Source: Luteimonas_C sp035250245
Lineage (GTDB): Bacteria; Pseudomonadota; Gammaproteobacteria; Xanthomonadales; Xanthomonadaceae
Assembly (NCBI GenBank): GCA_035250245.1
Contig: DATFFH010000075.1
Span: forward strand, 1 to 64,000
DNA: 64,000 nucleotides
Direction of reading: 5' to 3'
Of the stretch, positions 39,301 through 46,091 are shown piece after piece. A model generated the notes under the pieces. The model made no database searches. It had not been told where the DNA came from and was given only the letters and a program-made list of their open reading frames with translations. How positions within the stretch are numbered: the first letter of the stretch is position 1; each line of letters begins with the position of its first letter. A program made the position numbers and the translations under genes.

Positions 39301-42300
39301 CGTTCCTGCGCCTTCCTTCGACAAGGTGCCGGTTCCGACAGCCGCACCGGACAGGGTCAACGTGGTTCCCGCTTGCGTCACGTTGATAAAGCCGCCCGTC
39401 GTCGTGAAACCGCGGTCGACGGCCACAGTGCCGCCGGTGTAAGCCAGCCTGCCGCCGTTGAAGACCAGGCCGCCGGTCACGTCGCTCGACGCACCGATGC
39501 CGCTCTGCAGTCCGCTATCGGCCAAGCAATCCACGGTGAAAGTGCCGGACCGAAGCGTCGTCGGGCCGGTATAGCTGTTGCCGCAACCCAACATCGCCTG
39601 TGTGCTGCTGGTGTCCTTGATGATGCCGCCCGTGCCGCTGATGGCGCCGCCGAAGGTCGCGTTGTTGCCGGCGATGGTGAGCGTGCCGCTGCCCAGCAAC
39701 ACATTGCCTCCGATCGCTCCGCCGCCCTGCAAACCACCGATCCGATTGTCGAAACCGTCGAGGTCGAGCGCGACGCCGGCGGCGTCGGCCAGCGTCACGA
39801 GGTTGGGACCGCCGAACGCCTGAGTGGATCCGGCGCGCAGCGTGCCGCCGTCGACGACCGTCTGGCCGGTGTAGGTGTTGACGCCGGACAACACCAGCGT
39901 GCCGGCCCCTTGCTTGGTCAATTTGGCGTTGCCGACGGCGACGCCGCCCAGCGTGAGCGTCGTGGCCGCGTTGCCGACGTCGATCGAGCCGCCGGCGCTG
40001 CCATCGAGCGTGAAACCGCGGTCGCTCGACGCCGTCGCGCCGGTGTACTGCAGCACGCCGCCGGTGCGGATGATCAGATTCGAAGAGGCGTTCGATGAAG
40101 CGCCGATGCCGCTGGCCGCTCCGCCGTCGGCCAACGTGTTCACCGACAGCGTGCCCGCGGACACGTCGGTGACGCCGATGTAGTCGTTGCCGCCGTTGGC
40201 GAGGGTCAACGTGCCCGCGCCGACCTTGTTGAAGCCGGCATCGTCAGGGCTGGTCACCAGCCCCGTGAAAGTGAGGTTGGCGCCGGCGTCGCTGATCTCG
40301 AAGGCGCGCGACGCGCCGCCGTTGACCAGGGTGAATCCGCGGTCGGTGCTGGCCGTGCCGCCGGTGTAGCGCAGGCGGCCGTTTTCCAGCACCAGGTTCG
40401 ACGAGGCGTTGGACGAGGCGCCCAGCGCACTGGCCGAACCGCCGTTGGCCACGCTGTCGAAGAGCAGCGTGGCGCCGCTCACCGTGGTCGCGCCGGTATA
40501 CGTATTGTCGCCGGTCAGTGACACGGTACCGTTGCCACCCGTGCCGCCTGTGCCGCCGACCGTGAAGCCCACCGCGCCGCCATTGTCGACGACATTCGAA
40601 TCGATGACGAAGAAGCCGTCGCTGTTCTTCAGCACGCCGAGGGTGCCGCCGCCGACGGCACCGGTGAGCGAGCCGCCCTGGATGGTCTGCGTGGCGTTGT
40701 TGGTCGTCGAGTTGACGATAATGGTGCCGTCCAGGCCCAGCGTCTGGCCGGCGCCGACGGTCACGGTGGAGTTTTGCGCAGCCGTGTACTTGAGCCCGGC
40801 GATCTGCTTGCTGCCGGTGACGGTGTTGAAATACGACGTGTTCGGCGCACCGCCCTCGTCGCTTATGAACTGGCCGTCCAGCCACAGGCTCGCGTTGTCC
40901 TGGTCGGTGTAATCGTCGAACGCGACGATCTGGCCGCCGACCACTTCCGCATAATCGGTCGTCGTGCCGTTGGTGACGGTGGCCCAGCCGCCGAGCGCGC
41001 CGTCGGCATTGCTGGTGTTGAAGACGCCGCTGGTCGGCGCGACGAAGTTCACGATGCCGCCCGAGTGCGTGATCGCACCCACGTTGACCGTCATGCTGCC
41101 GCCCGCGCCCGAGGTGGAGCGCAGCGTGTTGCTGCCGGCGGTGACGTTGAGTCCATCGAAGGTCTGGCTATTGGCCTCGCCATCGGCGCCCGTGATGTTC
41201 AACGTGCCGCCGCCCAGATTGAGCGTGGATCCCGCCGCGATGATGTTGCCGGCCGGCGCCCCCGCGTCGGCGAAATTCAGCGCCAACGTGCCGCCGCCGA
41301 TGCTGGTGTCGCCGGTGTATGTATTCTGCCCGCTCAGCGTCAGCGTGCTGGCGCCTATTTTGGTCAGGCCGCCGGTACCCGCGATGTTGCCTGCGTAGTT
41401 CGTGCTGCCGCTGGCGGCGTTCACCGTCAATGTGCCGCTGCCCAGGTCGACTATGCCGCCCGTGCCGGCAAGCGAAGGCGCGGTTATGTCGAAATCGTTG
41501 AGATCCAACGTTCCGCCATCGACGATCAACCCGCGCGACGCGCCGAACGCTTGCGTGCTGCCCGCCACCAGCGTGCCGTTCTGCACGGTCGTAGTGCCGG
41601 AATAGGTATTGGCGCCGCTCAGCAGCCAGCTGCCGGCGCCATTCATCACGACATTGCCGATGGTGGTCACCGCGCCGGCTAACGTGTTCGTGCCCGCATA
41701 GCTGCCGCCGAGAGTGAAGGTGTCGACGCCGCCGGGCGCGAAGCCCACCGCCCCGTTCAGCGCGACGCTGCCCGTGCCGTCGTTGGCGAAAGTGCCGTTG
41801 CCGTCGATCGTGATCGCCCGGTCAGTACTGGTCGCGGCGCCGGTATAGCTCAGCACGCCGTTGCCTACGATACCGAGACCTCCGCCGGTACCGGTGCCGA
41901 ACGAGCTGGCGCTGCCGATATTGTTCAGCGTGCCGGCCCTCACCGTTACGTTGTTGATCGACGACGCGCCGGTATACGTATTGGCGTCCCCCAGCGCGAT
42001 TGTCCGGTTCGCACTTCCGCCGGTGTAAGCGATGGTCCGATCCGTAGAACTGCTGATGACGCCGAGCAGATCCATGTCGGCCGTCAGCGCATTGAAGTTC
42101 ATGGCCAGCGTCCAGGCGCCCGCCGCGGCGATGTCGCCCGTGATCGACAGCTTGCCGGTGCCCGCGTTGCGCAGCAGGTTGCCGCCGCTGGAAGTATTGA
42201 TGAACAGCCAGCCCCGGTTGGAGCTGTCGCCGTCGCCGGAATACACCGCGCTGCCGCCCAGACCGCCGCCGGCCGAGACGCGCACGGTACCCAGCGTCGG

Positions 42301-43224
42301 ATCGGTCGGCGCGCCGAGCGAACTCGCCTCGCCCAGATTGCGGATGGAGGTGAAGCCGAACGTGCCTGTGGAAAAGCCGGTCTGGCCGGTGTAGTCGTTG
42401 GCGTCGTTGGTGATCGTGCCGGCGAGGTTCAGATTACCCGCGCCAGTGAAGCGTGCGGAGAGCGCGCCGCCCGTCGCAGTCGCAGTTCCGCCCAGCAGCG
42501 TGACCAGGCGGCTCGAATCGAGCGCCGTATTGGCGTCCAGCCGGGCGCCCGCCGCCAGCGAAACGCCGTTGCCCGCGGCGCCGAGCGCGGCATCGTCGTC
42601 CAGGATGAGCCGCCCGCCGGTTACGGCGATGTCGCCGGTGAACGTGTTGTTTCCGGTGAGCGTCAGGATGCCGCTGCCGCCGGCCTTGGTGAAACCGGTC
42701 GAACCGGCGATGGTCGATTCGATGGTCGTGGTGCCGGCATTCGCATTGATCGTCGACGTCGGCCCGGTCAACGTCAGCGTGCTTCCGGTGAGCGTGTAGC
42801 CGCCGACGCCGAACGTCATGTCGTGGACGTTCACCGGTCCGGCCAGCGTCACCGTGCCGGGCGTGCCCATGAAGAACGCGTTGTCGCCGCCGGCCGCCGC
42901 ATTGTTCCAAGCGGCCATCGGACCGGAGACGCCGTCGCTGCTCGGATTCCAGATCAGCGACGACGCGTTCCAGATACCGGTGCCGCCGAGTCCCACACCC
43001 GTGCCGTTCACGTCCCAATACCGGTCCGCGGCCCAGACCGGCGCCGACAGCGCGAGGGATATGGCTACCGCGTAGCTTCGCAACCCGATCGAGCGCTGCC
43101 GCGAAGTCGCGCAGGTGCGCTCATCCGCTCCACCGCCCCCCTTACCGTCGCGCGTGGCGATTTCGGAGGCGACGACCCAAGTGCGCAACGCCTTGGACCA
43201 GATGATTCGGTAGATGCGGTTCAT
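30370..43224 (-). CDS. giant classical autotransporter adhesin (type Va) with cysteine-paired repeat passenger
   Basis: Secreted or surface-anchored protein of 4284 residues. It begins with an ESPR (MNRIYRIIWSKALRTWVVAS), signal cleavage near APVWA|AD (about residue 66). Residues about 150-1780 hold a dozen passenger-associated repeats of the form 'LTLSGxNTYTGxTxIxxGTL'. Residues about 1790-3830 hold units with 'LGDGDDxxxxxDG' and 'GNDTLDVSGT' motifs, some copies near-identical. An autochaperone-like segment leads to the barrel (about 4000-4284: GGAYLGYMHSVYW, LSARYGHRYRLDNG, MNLGMRVRW). Cysteines are few and all occur in pairs. GGGAGAG precedes the ATG. It is likely a large beta-solenoid adhesin; the receptor is unknown. 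Long frames on the plus strand here are shadows. Confidence 0.95.
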   Translation of the reverse strand: MNRIYRIIWSKALRTWVVASEIATRDGKGGGGADERTCATSRQRSIGLRSYAVAISLALSAPVWAADRYWDVNGTGVGLGGTGIWNASSLIWNPSSDGVSGPMAAWNNAAAGGDNAFFMGTPGTVTLAGPVNVHDMTFGVGGYTLTGSTLTLTGPTSTINANAGTTTIESTIAGSTGFTKAGGSGILTLTGNNTFTGDIAVTGGRLILDDDAALGAAGNGVSLAAGARLDANTALDSSRLVTLLGGTATATGGALSARFTGAGNLNLAGTITNDANDYTGQTGFSTGTFGFTSIRNLGEASSLGAPTDPTLGTVRVSAGGGLGGSAVYSGDGDSSNRGWLFINTSSGGNLLRNAGTGKLSITGDIAAAGAWTLAMNFNALTADMDLLGVISSSTDRTIAYTGGSANRTIALGDANTYTGASSINNVTVRAGTLNNIGSASSFGTGTGGGLGIVGNGVLSYTGAATSTDRAITIDGNGTFANDGTGSVALNGAVGFAPGGVDTFTLGGSYAGTNTLAGAVTTIGNVVMNGAGSWLLSGANTYSGTTTVQNGTLVAGSTQAFGASRGLIVDGGTLDLNDFDITAPSLAGTGGIVDLGSGTLTVNAASGSTNYAGNIAGTGGLTKIGASTLTLSGQNTYTGDTSIGGGTLALNFADAGAPAGNIIAAGSTLNLGGGTLNITGADGEANSQTFDGLNVTAGSNTLRSTSGAGGSMTVNVGAITHSGGIVNFVAPTSGVFNTSNADGALGGWATVTNGTTTDYAEVVGGQIVAFDDYTDQDNASLWLDGQFISDEGGAPNTSYFNTVTGSKQIAGLKYTAAQNSTVTVGAGQTLGLDGTIIVNSTTNNATQTIQGGSLTGAVGGGTLGVLKNSDGFFVIDSNVVDNGGAVGFTVGGTGGTGGNGTVSLTGDNTYTGATTVSGATLLFDSVANGGSASALGASSNASSNLVLENGRLRYTGGTASTDRGFTLVNGGASRAFEISDAGANLTFTGLVTSPDDAGFNKVGAGTLTLANGGNDYIGVTDVSAGTLSVNTLADGGAASGIGASSNASSNLIIRTGGVLQYTGATASSDRGFTLDGSAGGSIDVGNAATTLTLGGVAVGNAKLTKQGAGTLVLSGVNTYTGQTVVDGGTLRAGSTQAFGGPNLVTLADAAGVALDLDGFDNRIGGLQGGGAIGGNVLLGSGTLTIAGNNATFGGAISGTGGIIKDTSSTQAMLGCGNSYTGPTTLRSGTFTVDCLADSGLQSGIGASSDVTGGLVFNGGRLAYTGGTVAVDRGFTTTGGFINVTQAGTTLTLSGAAVGTGTLSKEGAGTLVLSGANTYSGTTQISEGTLRAGSAQAIGSSGLRMGLAGTLFDLGGFDTSAFWIDDSVVNADAPSVGNIALGGNTLTITNGAGAIGNGAAVNYAGVISGTGGIVKNGGSLQQFSGCNNTYTGSTTINGGWLMVDCLADGGLNSGLGASSSAAANLVLNGGRLRYLGSGGSTDRQFTVGAGNGWLEAYGTGAIHFTSTAPVVFSGSGNRTLVLGGINTDDNSLAARIDNAAGGTTAFIKEGTGTWILNNAASTYTGRTTISGGVLGVDKLSNGGVASSIGMSTSGAGNLVIGNNSTLRYTGAGDTTDRLFTLSTGVSFIESSGTGAIVFSNTGSAGFSAAGARTLALGGTNTGLNTMGGTIVDQNAAAGKTTLAKNDSGTWVLTGNNSYSGNTVINDGNLIVGNGGTSGNAGTGNVIVVNSTSTLSFNRSDTFNFSGELSGAGNIAQMGTGTTVLTAANNTIGGVTGVNAGTLQIAGGSNLTTGAAAMGNGTLQVQAGGSLTTPTIAMNAGSTLDVSGTVQAAGGAASAMTGDAGDSTINVNAGGTLRANGDLGGGSDTVNLFGMLDTGSGVLGLGAGDDLLALNEGASIAGGVAAGAGADTLQVNNTSAMTLGGADYTGFESLIKQNSGALTLTGGHNYSAGVQLQGGTLNAGAGNTDSLIAPAVTMANDTVLNVNGILQGAGGTTAVLTGSTGINTINVASGGMLVATGDLGAGSDTVFLSGTLNTGPGTLNLGSADDIVTLYDGAVLAGSGIDAGAQVVNDTLVLENASALSFDGSKTAGFEQLIKRSTGTATMTGSQSFANNTAILAGTLDIDGDLTTPQVYMDEDTTLIVDGSLQGAGGTAAAISVADGEQVVTVNGTAALTGDLGVGNDTLDVSGTLDILGSVFNLGDGDDNFLVHDGTVVNGTIDGGAGLDSRTYDINTTADLGTLLNFEGVTKTGTGTLNINGPGATDLQGVQVLGGTLNIGAGASVVATAGSALHTVVGSGATLSVDGSFGCGSQNDTMSVSAAVTGGGTIDLCGGDDVLTVNDGADFSGFAGTISGGAGIVGDSITLNNAAALSFGPVNLTGFEFLEKENTGEATLIGSQSYSGGVGIGFNGGILTVGAGATLATPTVVAANGTTFNVAGSLQGLAAGSAANVLGDAGAQAIHITGTALATGNLGGGNDTLDVSGTLDVAGGVFNLGDGDDNFVIHDGTQIIGTIDGGAGLDSRTYDINTTADLGALLNFEGVTKTGTGTLNINGPGATDLQEVEVLGGTLNVGAAASVVGKPGESLSTVVGAGATLNVNGQFGCSAGDDTMTVSGMVSGTGTVNLCDGNDTLTLNDGVVLANTIDGGAQSTADRVVLNNAGSMMFGGGNTVNFEILQKDNIGAATLVGTSIYTGGTLLNAGVLTVAGDLSTPTLAMADNTTLNVDGSLQGTGGATAITGSGGTNTVTVAGGATLTATGDLGDGNDTLDVIGTVDTDGGVFSLGAGDDTFNIYDATDASQATIDGGMGNDTLDANIGAGSTASLGSLLGFESLGKSGLGTLEIHGASSFIDVDINDGVLRMTGTGSIAANNTTILSGATLELADGAVYGGTAGNDTFTVAGTVVSTGAPNTGRIDLGAGDDTFTLQDGANLSGLAPEPVSGGAGTDTFVADLAGNATLGGAVDFETLTKTNIGTLVVAGPAASSFSTVNVEGGLLDIGIAGSIAGVRNATVASGATLNIDGAFGFTAGADQFTVAGTVTGTSAIDMLDGDDTFTIQDGADLSGLAGPVDGGAGNDTFVSDIAGTATLGGAVNFETLNKTGIGTLVVAGAAASAFTAVNVAGGTLDIGVNGAIDGVVAGTVANGTTLNVDGRYSGSAGNDSLTVAGAVSGSGDIALGDGDDVLTLEDGADLGGLAGAIDGGIHGTGDRVVLNNAAAMDFDADNVANFEFLQKDNAGEATLTGTASFGGGTALNGGTLTVAGDLSTPTVAMGGDTMLNVDGHLEGTGGSAAAITGGAGVQTVNIAGTAIAAGDLGAGNDVLDVAGMLDTDGGTFALGDGDDDFVVHDGTVVLGTIDGGAGMDSRVYDINGTAAFGALANFEGVTKRGSGTLNISGPGATDLQNVEVEGGTLNIDAAASVVATAGTTLNTVVADGATLNVDGSFGCGAGNDTMTVAGTVSGSGVVAMCGGDDTLTLQDGATLAAIVDGGADTDTVMLDTTTAMIFDAAQTTNFESLQKEGAGGATLNGAASFTSGTSVNEGTLIVAGSLTTPTVALADGTTLDVDGSLQGASGAATLTGSAGVNRVNVAGTLLATGDLGAGDDVLDVSGTLDIGTGTFSLGDGNDTLTIHDGTNIVGTVVAGAGNDTFNTDIATNADLGAVQGFETLSKTGAGTLDINGPASSDFSTVNINAGTLNVASGGSIEARNSSVAAGATLQIAGKYSGTAGDDSFTSMGTVRGALAFGAGNDTARFVGGDISGLIGANGGAGDADLISFSGLDLDDGNAAGLAGWERVELLNDSALNLGTSFLPGVLAIDGSSRLAANAGASIVGSVENAGSIEVGANRLAISGGYSANGGALTLTVSPGSAASGGLDIAGDVTGTTRVIFASDGSSPAAGTSSIRVISSPNDDLATAGEFAPDSADGAVRLDGSPFAWEFGQQGDRSWYLTTGEGGTDVLPEIAGYGALPGLGALMSQRGDDLAHQRLAGARGAERPRCGEARNETAGNDFIDDCRGVWVATSATEVELGADPGFEVTGDDTGLYVGIDGIAERERSVLRGGAYLGYMHSVYWATGVNSSAVAGMGPARIDLDTPIIGLYGTSEWNNGNYVDLVLSGQRPRAEVRTADGFADRIDADTLTLSARYGHRYRLDNGWMLEPQLQLSGSRVRWDDRTDAAGRQLAFDDDLVASARAALRVEKTIATAGGAQIRPWATLAVQNAFAGKDNGLRVAQSGVAPSAFPGHDLGTSANLDVGVEAAIDRNVSFFGVISIGQDLQGSDYEQRGMNLGMRVRW
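32880..36640. repeat. long in-gene repeats (about 290 codons) in the giant autotransporter passenger
   Basis: Neighbouring copies are offset by exactly 882 bp (294 codons): ATGTCGTAGGTGCGGCTGTC at 35651 and 36533, and GCAGCCGAA at 35419 and 36301. A third copy lies 2514 bp further (33137 and 32905). Each unit encodes in order a GDGDDNFxxHDGT block, DSRTYDIN, NFEGVTKxGxGTLNI, GPGATDLQ, an FGC...LC cysteine pair and an NNAxxxxF block. Shorter related units without cysteines fill the gap between copies two and three. Confidence 0.85.
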
Positions 43225-43881
43225 GCAACTCTCCCTTCGATGAACTGATGCGGATCAAACAGCGCCCGAGCGGCGAAGCTCAAACAAGAAAAACGGATCT
43301 CGGGCCATGCGCTGCGCGCACGGGCGCTCGGCCCGCGAGACGCGATGCGACGACGATAGATAGGCTCGACGACTGGGCGCGAACCGCCTGCGTCGCGAAG
43401 GCCAACAAACGAAAAATGCTCTCTCAAGGCGCTTGCAACGCGCCGTCCCCGACTGCACTTCCACCGCGCTCCCCCACTGCTGCGCGAAATTCTCCTTGTC
43501 GAAAGCTTCGGAAGCTTCGACGCCTCACTCTAAACATGCACCGACCGCATCGGCAATAAAAATTCGCGGAGAAGCGCGCAACGCCGGATGCAAGTTGAAC
43601 GGTTAATGCGCGATTGTGATTCGTGTCGCAACTCGAATCGCATTCGTTCGAACGGCGCGTCGGAAAGCGTCACTTATCGACGCGCAGCGTCCTTCACGAA
43701 ACTCACGTTTTTTCACTCAAACTCACCGAACGCAGCATCCTGCGAAAAACGATTCCCTCGTATTCCGCTCGACGATATCCAATGCGTGCCGATCGTGCCG
43801 ACGCAAAGACGACCGAATGTTGCGGTCTACGAAATTCGCCCGGGGCGCGGCGCCGAATGCGCGCTCGCTGACCGGACCTCA
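43225..43881. promoter_or_regulatory. control region of the giant autotransporter with four phased TCAC boxes
   Basis: No gene is seen in these 657 bp. TCAC occurs four times in register at 43694, 43703, 43713 and 43723 (spacings 9, 10, 10), that is GTGA boxes on the coding strand of the autotransporter, about 470-500 bp before its start. The same box pair lies upstream of the trimeric adhesin at 24570-24583. TCACTCTAA at 43525-43533 matches CACTCTAA at 24529. A short direct repeat GAAGCTTCG lies near 43507-43520. The AT-rich stretch 43552-43570 is a likely promoter area. Confidence 0.5.
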
Positions 43882-45093
43882 TCACATCCAACCGTTGACG
43901 AAGGCCGTGATGACGACGGCATTGACGAAATCGATGAAGAAGGCCCCGACCAGCGGCACCACCAGGAACGCCCGCGGCGCGGGACCGTAACGTTCGGTCA
44001 TGGACCCCATCACCGCCATCGCATTGGCGGTGGTGCCGAGCATGAATCCGGTGAAGCCGCCCGCCATCACCGCGGCGTCGTAGTCGCGCCCCATCAGCCG
44101 CAGCAGCGGCCAGAGGCAGAACAGCGCCACCAGCAAGGTCTGCGCGATCAGGTTCACGAACAAAGGCGCAGCCAGCCCGGCCAGTTCCCACAAGCGCAAA
44201 TCCATCAGGGCCACGGCAAGGAACAGCGACAGGCAGATGCCGCCGATGGCATCCATGCGGACCAGCGGCAAGCGGATCCAGCCGGTGGCGTCGTCGAAAT
44301 TGCGGATCGCGGCACCCACCAGCATCGCGCCGATGTAACTGGGCAGCGTCACGCCGAGTTTCGCCAAGCCCAGGCTCACCCAGGTACCGATGCCCATCGC
44401 CACCAGGATCAGTACGAAACCCTTCAGGCCGGCGTGGATGCGGTCGCCTTCGCCGTCGGCCGAGCCGCTCTGCTCTTCTTGCACGATCGCAATGGTGACG
44501 TCGACCGATGGCGCGGCCGGCCGCGGCTGCAAACCGAAGCGTTCCATCAGTACCGTCGCCAGCGGCGCGCCGAGGATCGAACCGCAGACGATGCCGGCCA
44601 TCGCGGTCGTCAGTGCGATGCTTTCAGCGCCGCGCACGCCGGCTTGTTCGAACAGCGGCGCGAAGGCCAAGCCGGTGGCGGGACCGCCGGCCAGCGTGGT
44701 CGAGCCGGCCAACACGCCGAACAGCGGATGCAACCCGAATGTTTTGGCCAACGCCATGCCGACCAGGTTCTGCACGATCAACGCGACCGTGGCCAGCCCC
44801 AGCAGCCACACCACCTGACGGCCGCCGACCTTGAGCAGCGCCACGCTGGCGTTGAAGCCGATGCTGGTGAAGAACGCGATCATCAGCGGTTCCTTCAGCG
44901 CGGTATCGAACCGCACCGGCGTGACGTCCCAATAGCGGCATACGAGTACCGCCAGCGCCACCAGCAAGCCGCCGATCACCGGCGCCGGAATGTTGAACCG
45001 CGCCAGCGGCGCCACGTGCCGCCGGATGATGTAGCCCGCGACCAGGCACAGACCGCCGCAGGCCAGGGTCTGCACGGGATCGAGCGTCAGCAC
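43882..45093 (-). CDS. gltS: sodium/glutamate symporter GltS
   Basis: Inner-membrane Na+-coupled glutamate transporter, 403 residues (Escherichia coli GltS has 401). The protein begins at a GTG at 45093 (VLTLDPVQTLA) and has the family blocks IPAPVIGGLLVALAVL, LMIAFFTSIGFNASVALLK, GVLAGSTTLAGGPATG, the long central loop, and the inverted repeat half with DAIGGICLSLFLAVALMDL, YDAAVMAGGFTGFMLG and FLVVPLVGAFFIDFVNA. About ten to twelve membrane helices are expected. The GTG overlaps the dgcA stop by 7 bp, so translation is coupled. E. coli GltS is known to accept D- as well as L-glutamate, which fits its place after dgcN-dgcA. The longer frame upstream is inside dgcA and is rejected. Confidence 0.94.
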   Translation of the reverse strand: MLTLDPVQTLACGGLCLVAGYIIRRHVAPLARFNIPAPVIGGLLVALAVLVCRYWDVTPVRFDTALKEPLMIAFFTSIGFNASVALLKVGGRQVVWLLGLATVALIVQNLVGMALAKTFGLHPLFGVLAGSTTLAGGPATGLAFAPLFEQAGVRGAESIALTTAMAGIVCGSILGAPLATVLMERFGLQPRPAAPSVDVTIAIVQEEQSGSADGEGDRIHAGLKGFVLILVAMGIGTWVSLGLAKLGVTLPSYIGAMLVGAAIRNFDDATGWIRLPLVRMDAIGGICLSLFLAVALMDLRLWELAGLAAPLFVNLIAQTLLVALFCLWPLLRLMGRDYDAAVMAGGFTGFMLGTTANAMAVMGSMTERYGPAPRAFLVVPLVGAFFIDFVNAVVITAFVNGWM

Positions 45094-46091
45094 GCCGCGC
45101 CCCAGAACCCCGGCTGCGGCGGCACCAGCAGACCATGCCTGAGACGAACGCCGTCGGCGTAGTCGTCCTTGAGCCACAGCGGGCCGTCGAGATCGACGAA
45201 CTCCGCCTCGCGCGCCACTTCCAGCGCCGGCGCGATGCCGAACGAGGAACACACCATGCAGCCGACCATGATCCTGAAGCCCTCCGCGCGCGCCGATCGC
45301 AACAAGCGCCAAGCCTCGGTCAGTCCGCCGGTCTTGTCGAGCTTGATGTTCACCGCCTGGTAGCGCCCGCGCAGGCGCGGCAGGTCGGACGCCACGTGGC
45401 ACGACTCGTCGGCGCACACCGGCACGCGCGGGACGAAATCCAGCAGCGCGTCGTCCGCATCCGCGGACAGCGGCTGTTCCACCAGTTCCACGCCGGCGCT
45501 TTCCAGCTCGGACTGCAGATCGCGCAGCAAACCGATGCTCCAGCTCTCGTTCGGGTCCACGATCAGGCGCGCACCCGGCGCCGCGCGGCGCACCGCGCGG
45601 ATCCGCGCCATGGGTTCGTGCGCGTCGAGCTTGATCTTGATCAGCACGTTAGCCGGCCCGGTGCCGGCCAAGCGCGCGGCTTCTTCGCCCATGCGCTGCG
45701 GCGTATCGATGCCGATGGTGATCGCGCTGGTTAACGGCAATGGCGACGGCCGCGCCAGCCCGGCCCACACCGGCACCGAGGTCAACCGCGCTTCCAGATC
45801 CCACAGCGCCGAATCCAGCGCGTTGCGTGCGGCACCGGCCGGAAGCCGCGCCTGCAGTTCTTCGCGGCCCATGCCGGCGGCCACTTCGGCGCGCACGCTT
45901 TCCAGTTGCGCCATCACCGAATCCACCGATTCGCCATAGCGCGCGTAGGGCACCGATTCGCCCCGTCCGACTGCCCCGCCCTGCTTCAGTTCGACCAGCA
46001 CCACCTCGGCGGCGTGCTTGACGCCGCGCGCGATGCGGAACGGCGCGACCAGCGGGAAGCTGCAGTGCCTGACGCTCAGTTCGCGAAGCAT
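45087..46091 (-). CDS. dgcA: enolase-superfamily racemase/epimerase, DgcA-like (N-acetyl-D-glutamate racemase or L-Ala-D/L-Glu epimerase)
   Basis: Mandelate-racemase-type enzyme of 334 residues. It has the capping domain, then the catalytic barrel with the lysine pair in LIKIKLD (about residue 150), metal ligands in VDPNESW, LVEQPL and CADESCH, and the second base lysine in NIKLDKTGG. Near the end VDLDGPLWL resembles the DxD motif by which dipeptide epimerases hold the substrate's amino group. In marine proteobacteria DgcA homologues of this family racemise N-acetyl-D-glutamate made by DgcN. Lying between dgcN and gltS with overlaps of 16 and 7 bp, that role is likely, but an L-Ala-D/L-Glu epimerase for cell-wall dipeptides is the main alternative. 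The ATG at 46091 begins MLRELSVRH. Confidence 0.85.
   Translation of the reverse strand: MLRELSVRHCSFPLVAPFRIARGVKHAAEVVLVELKQGGAVGRGESVPYARYGESVDSVMAQLESVRAEVAAGMGREELQARLPAGAARNALDSALWDLEARLTSVPVWAGLARPSPLPLTSAITIGIDTPQRMGEEAARLAGTGPANVLIKIKLDAHEPMARIRAVRRAAPGARLIVDPNESWSIGLLRDLQSELESAGVELVEQPLSADADDALLDFVPRVPVCADESCHVASDLPRLRGRYQAVNIKLDKTGGLTEAWRLLRSARAEGFRIMVGCMVCSSFGIAPALEVAREAEFVDLDGPLWLKDDYADGVRLRHGLLVPPQPGFWGAAC

Noticed and set aside
30370..43224. RTX toxin secreted by a type I system.
   Set aside because: The protein has an N-terminal ESPR and a C-terminal autotransporter barrel, and no ABC exporter genes are near.
43882..45417. GltS with a 108-residue N-terminal extension.
   Set aside because: The extension lies within dgcA and is not membrane-like; the GTG at 45093 gives the normal GltS length and a coupled overlap.
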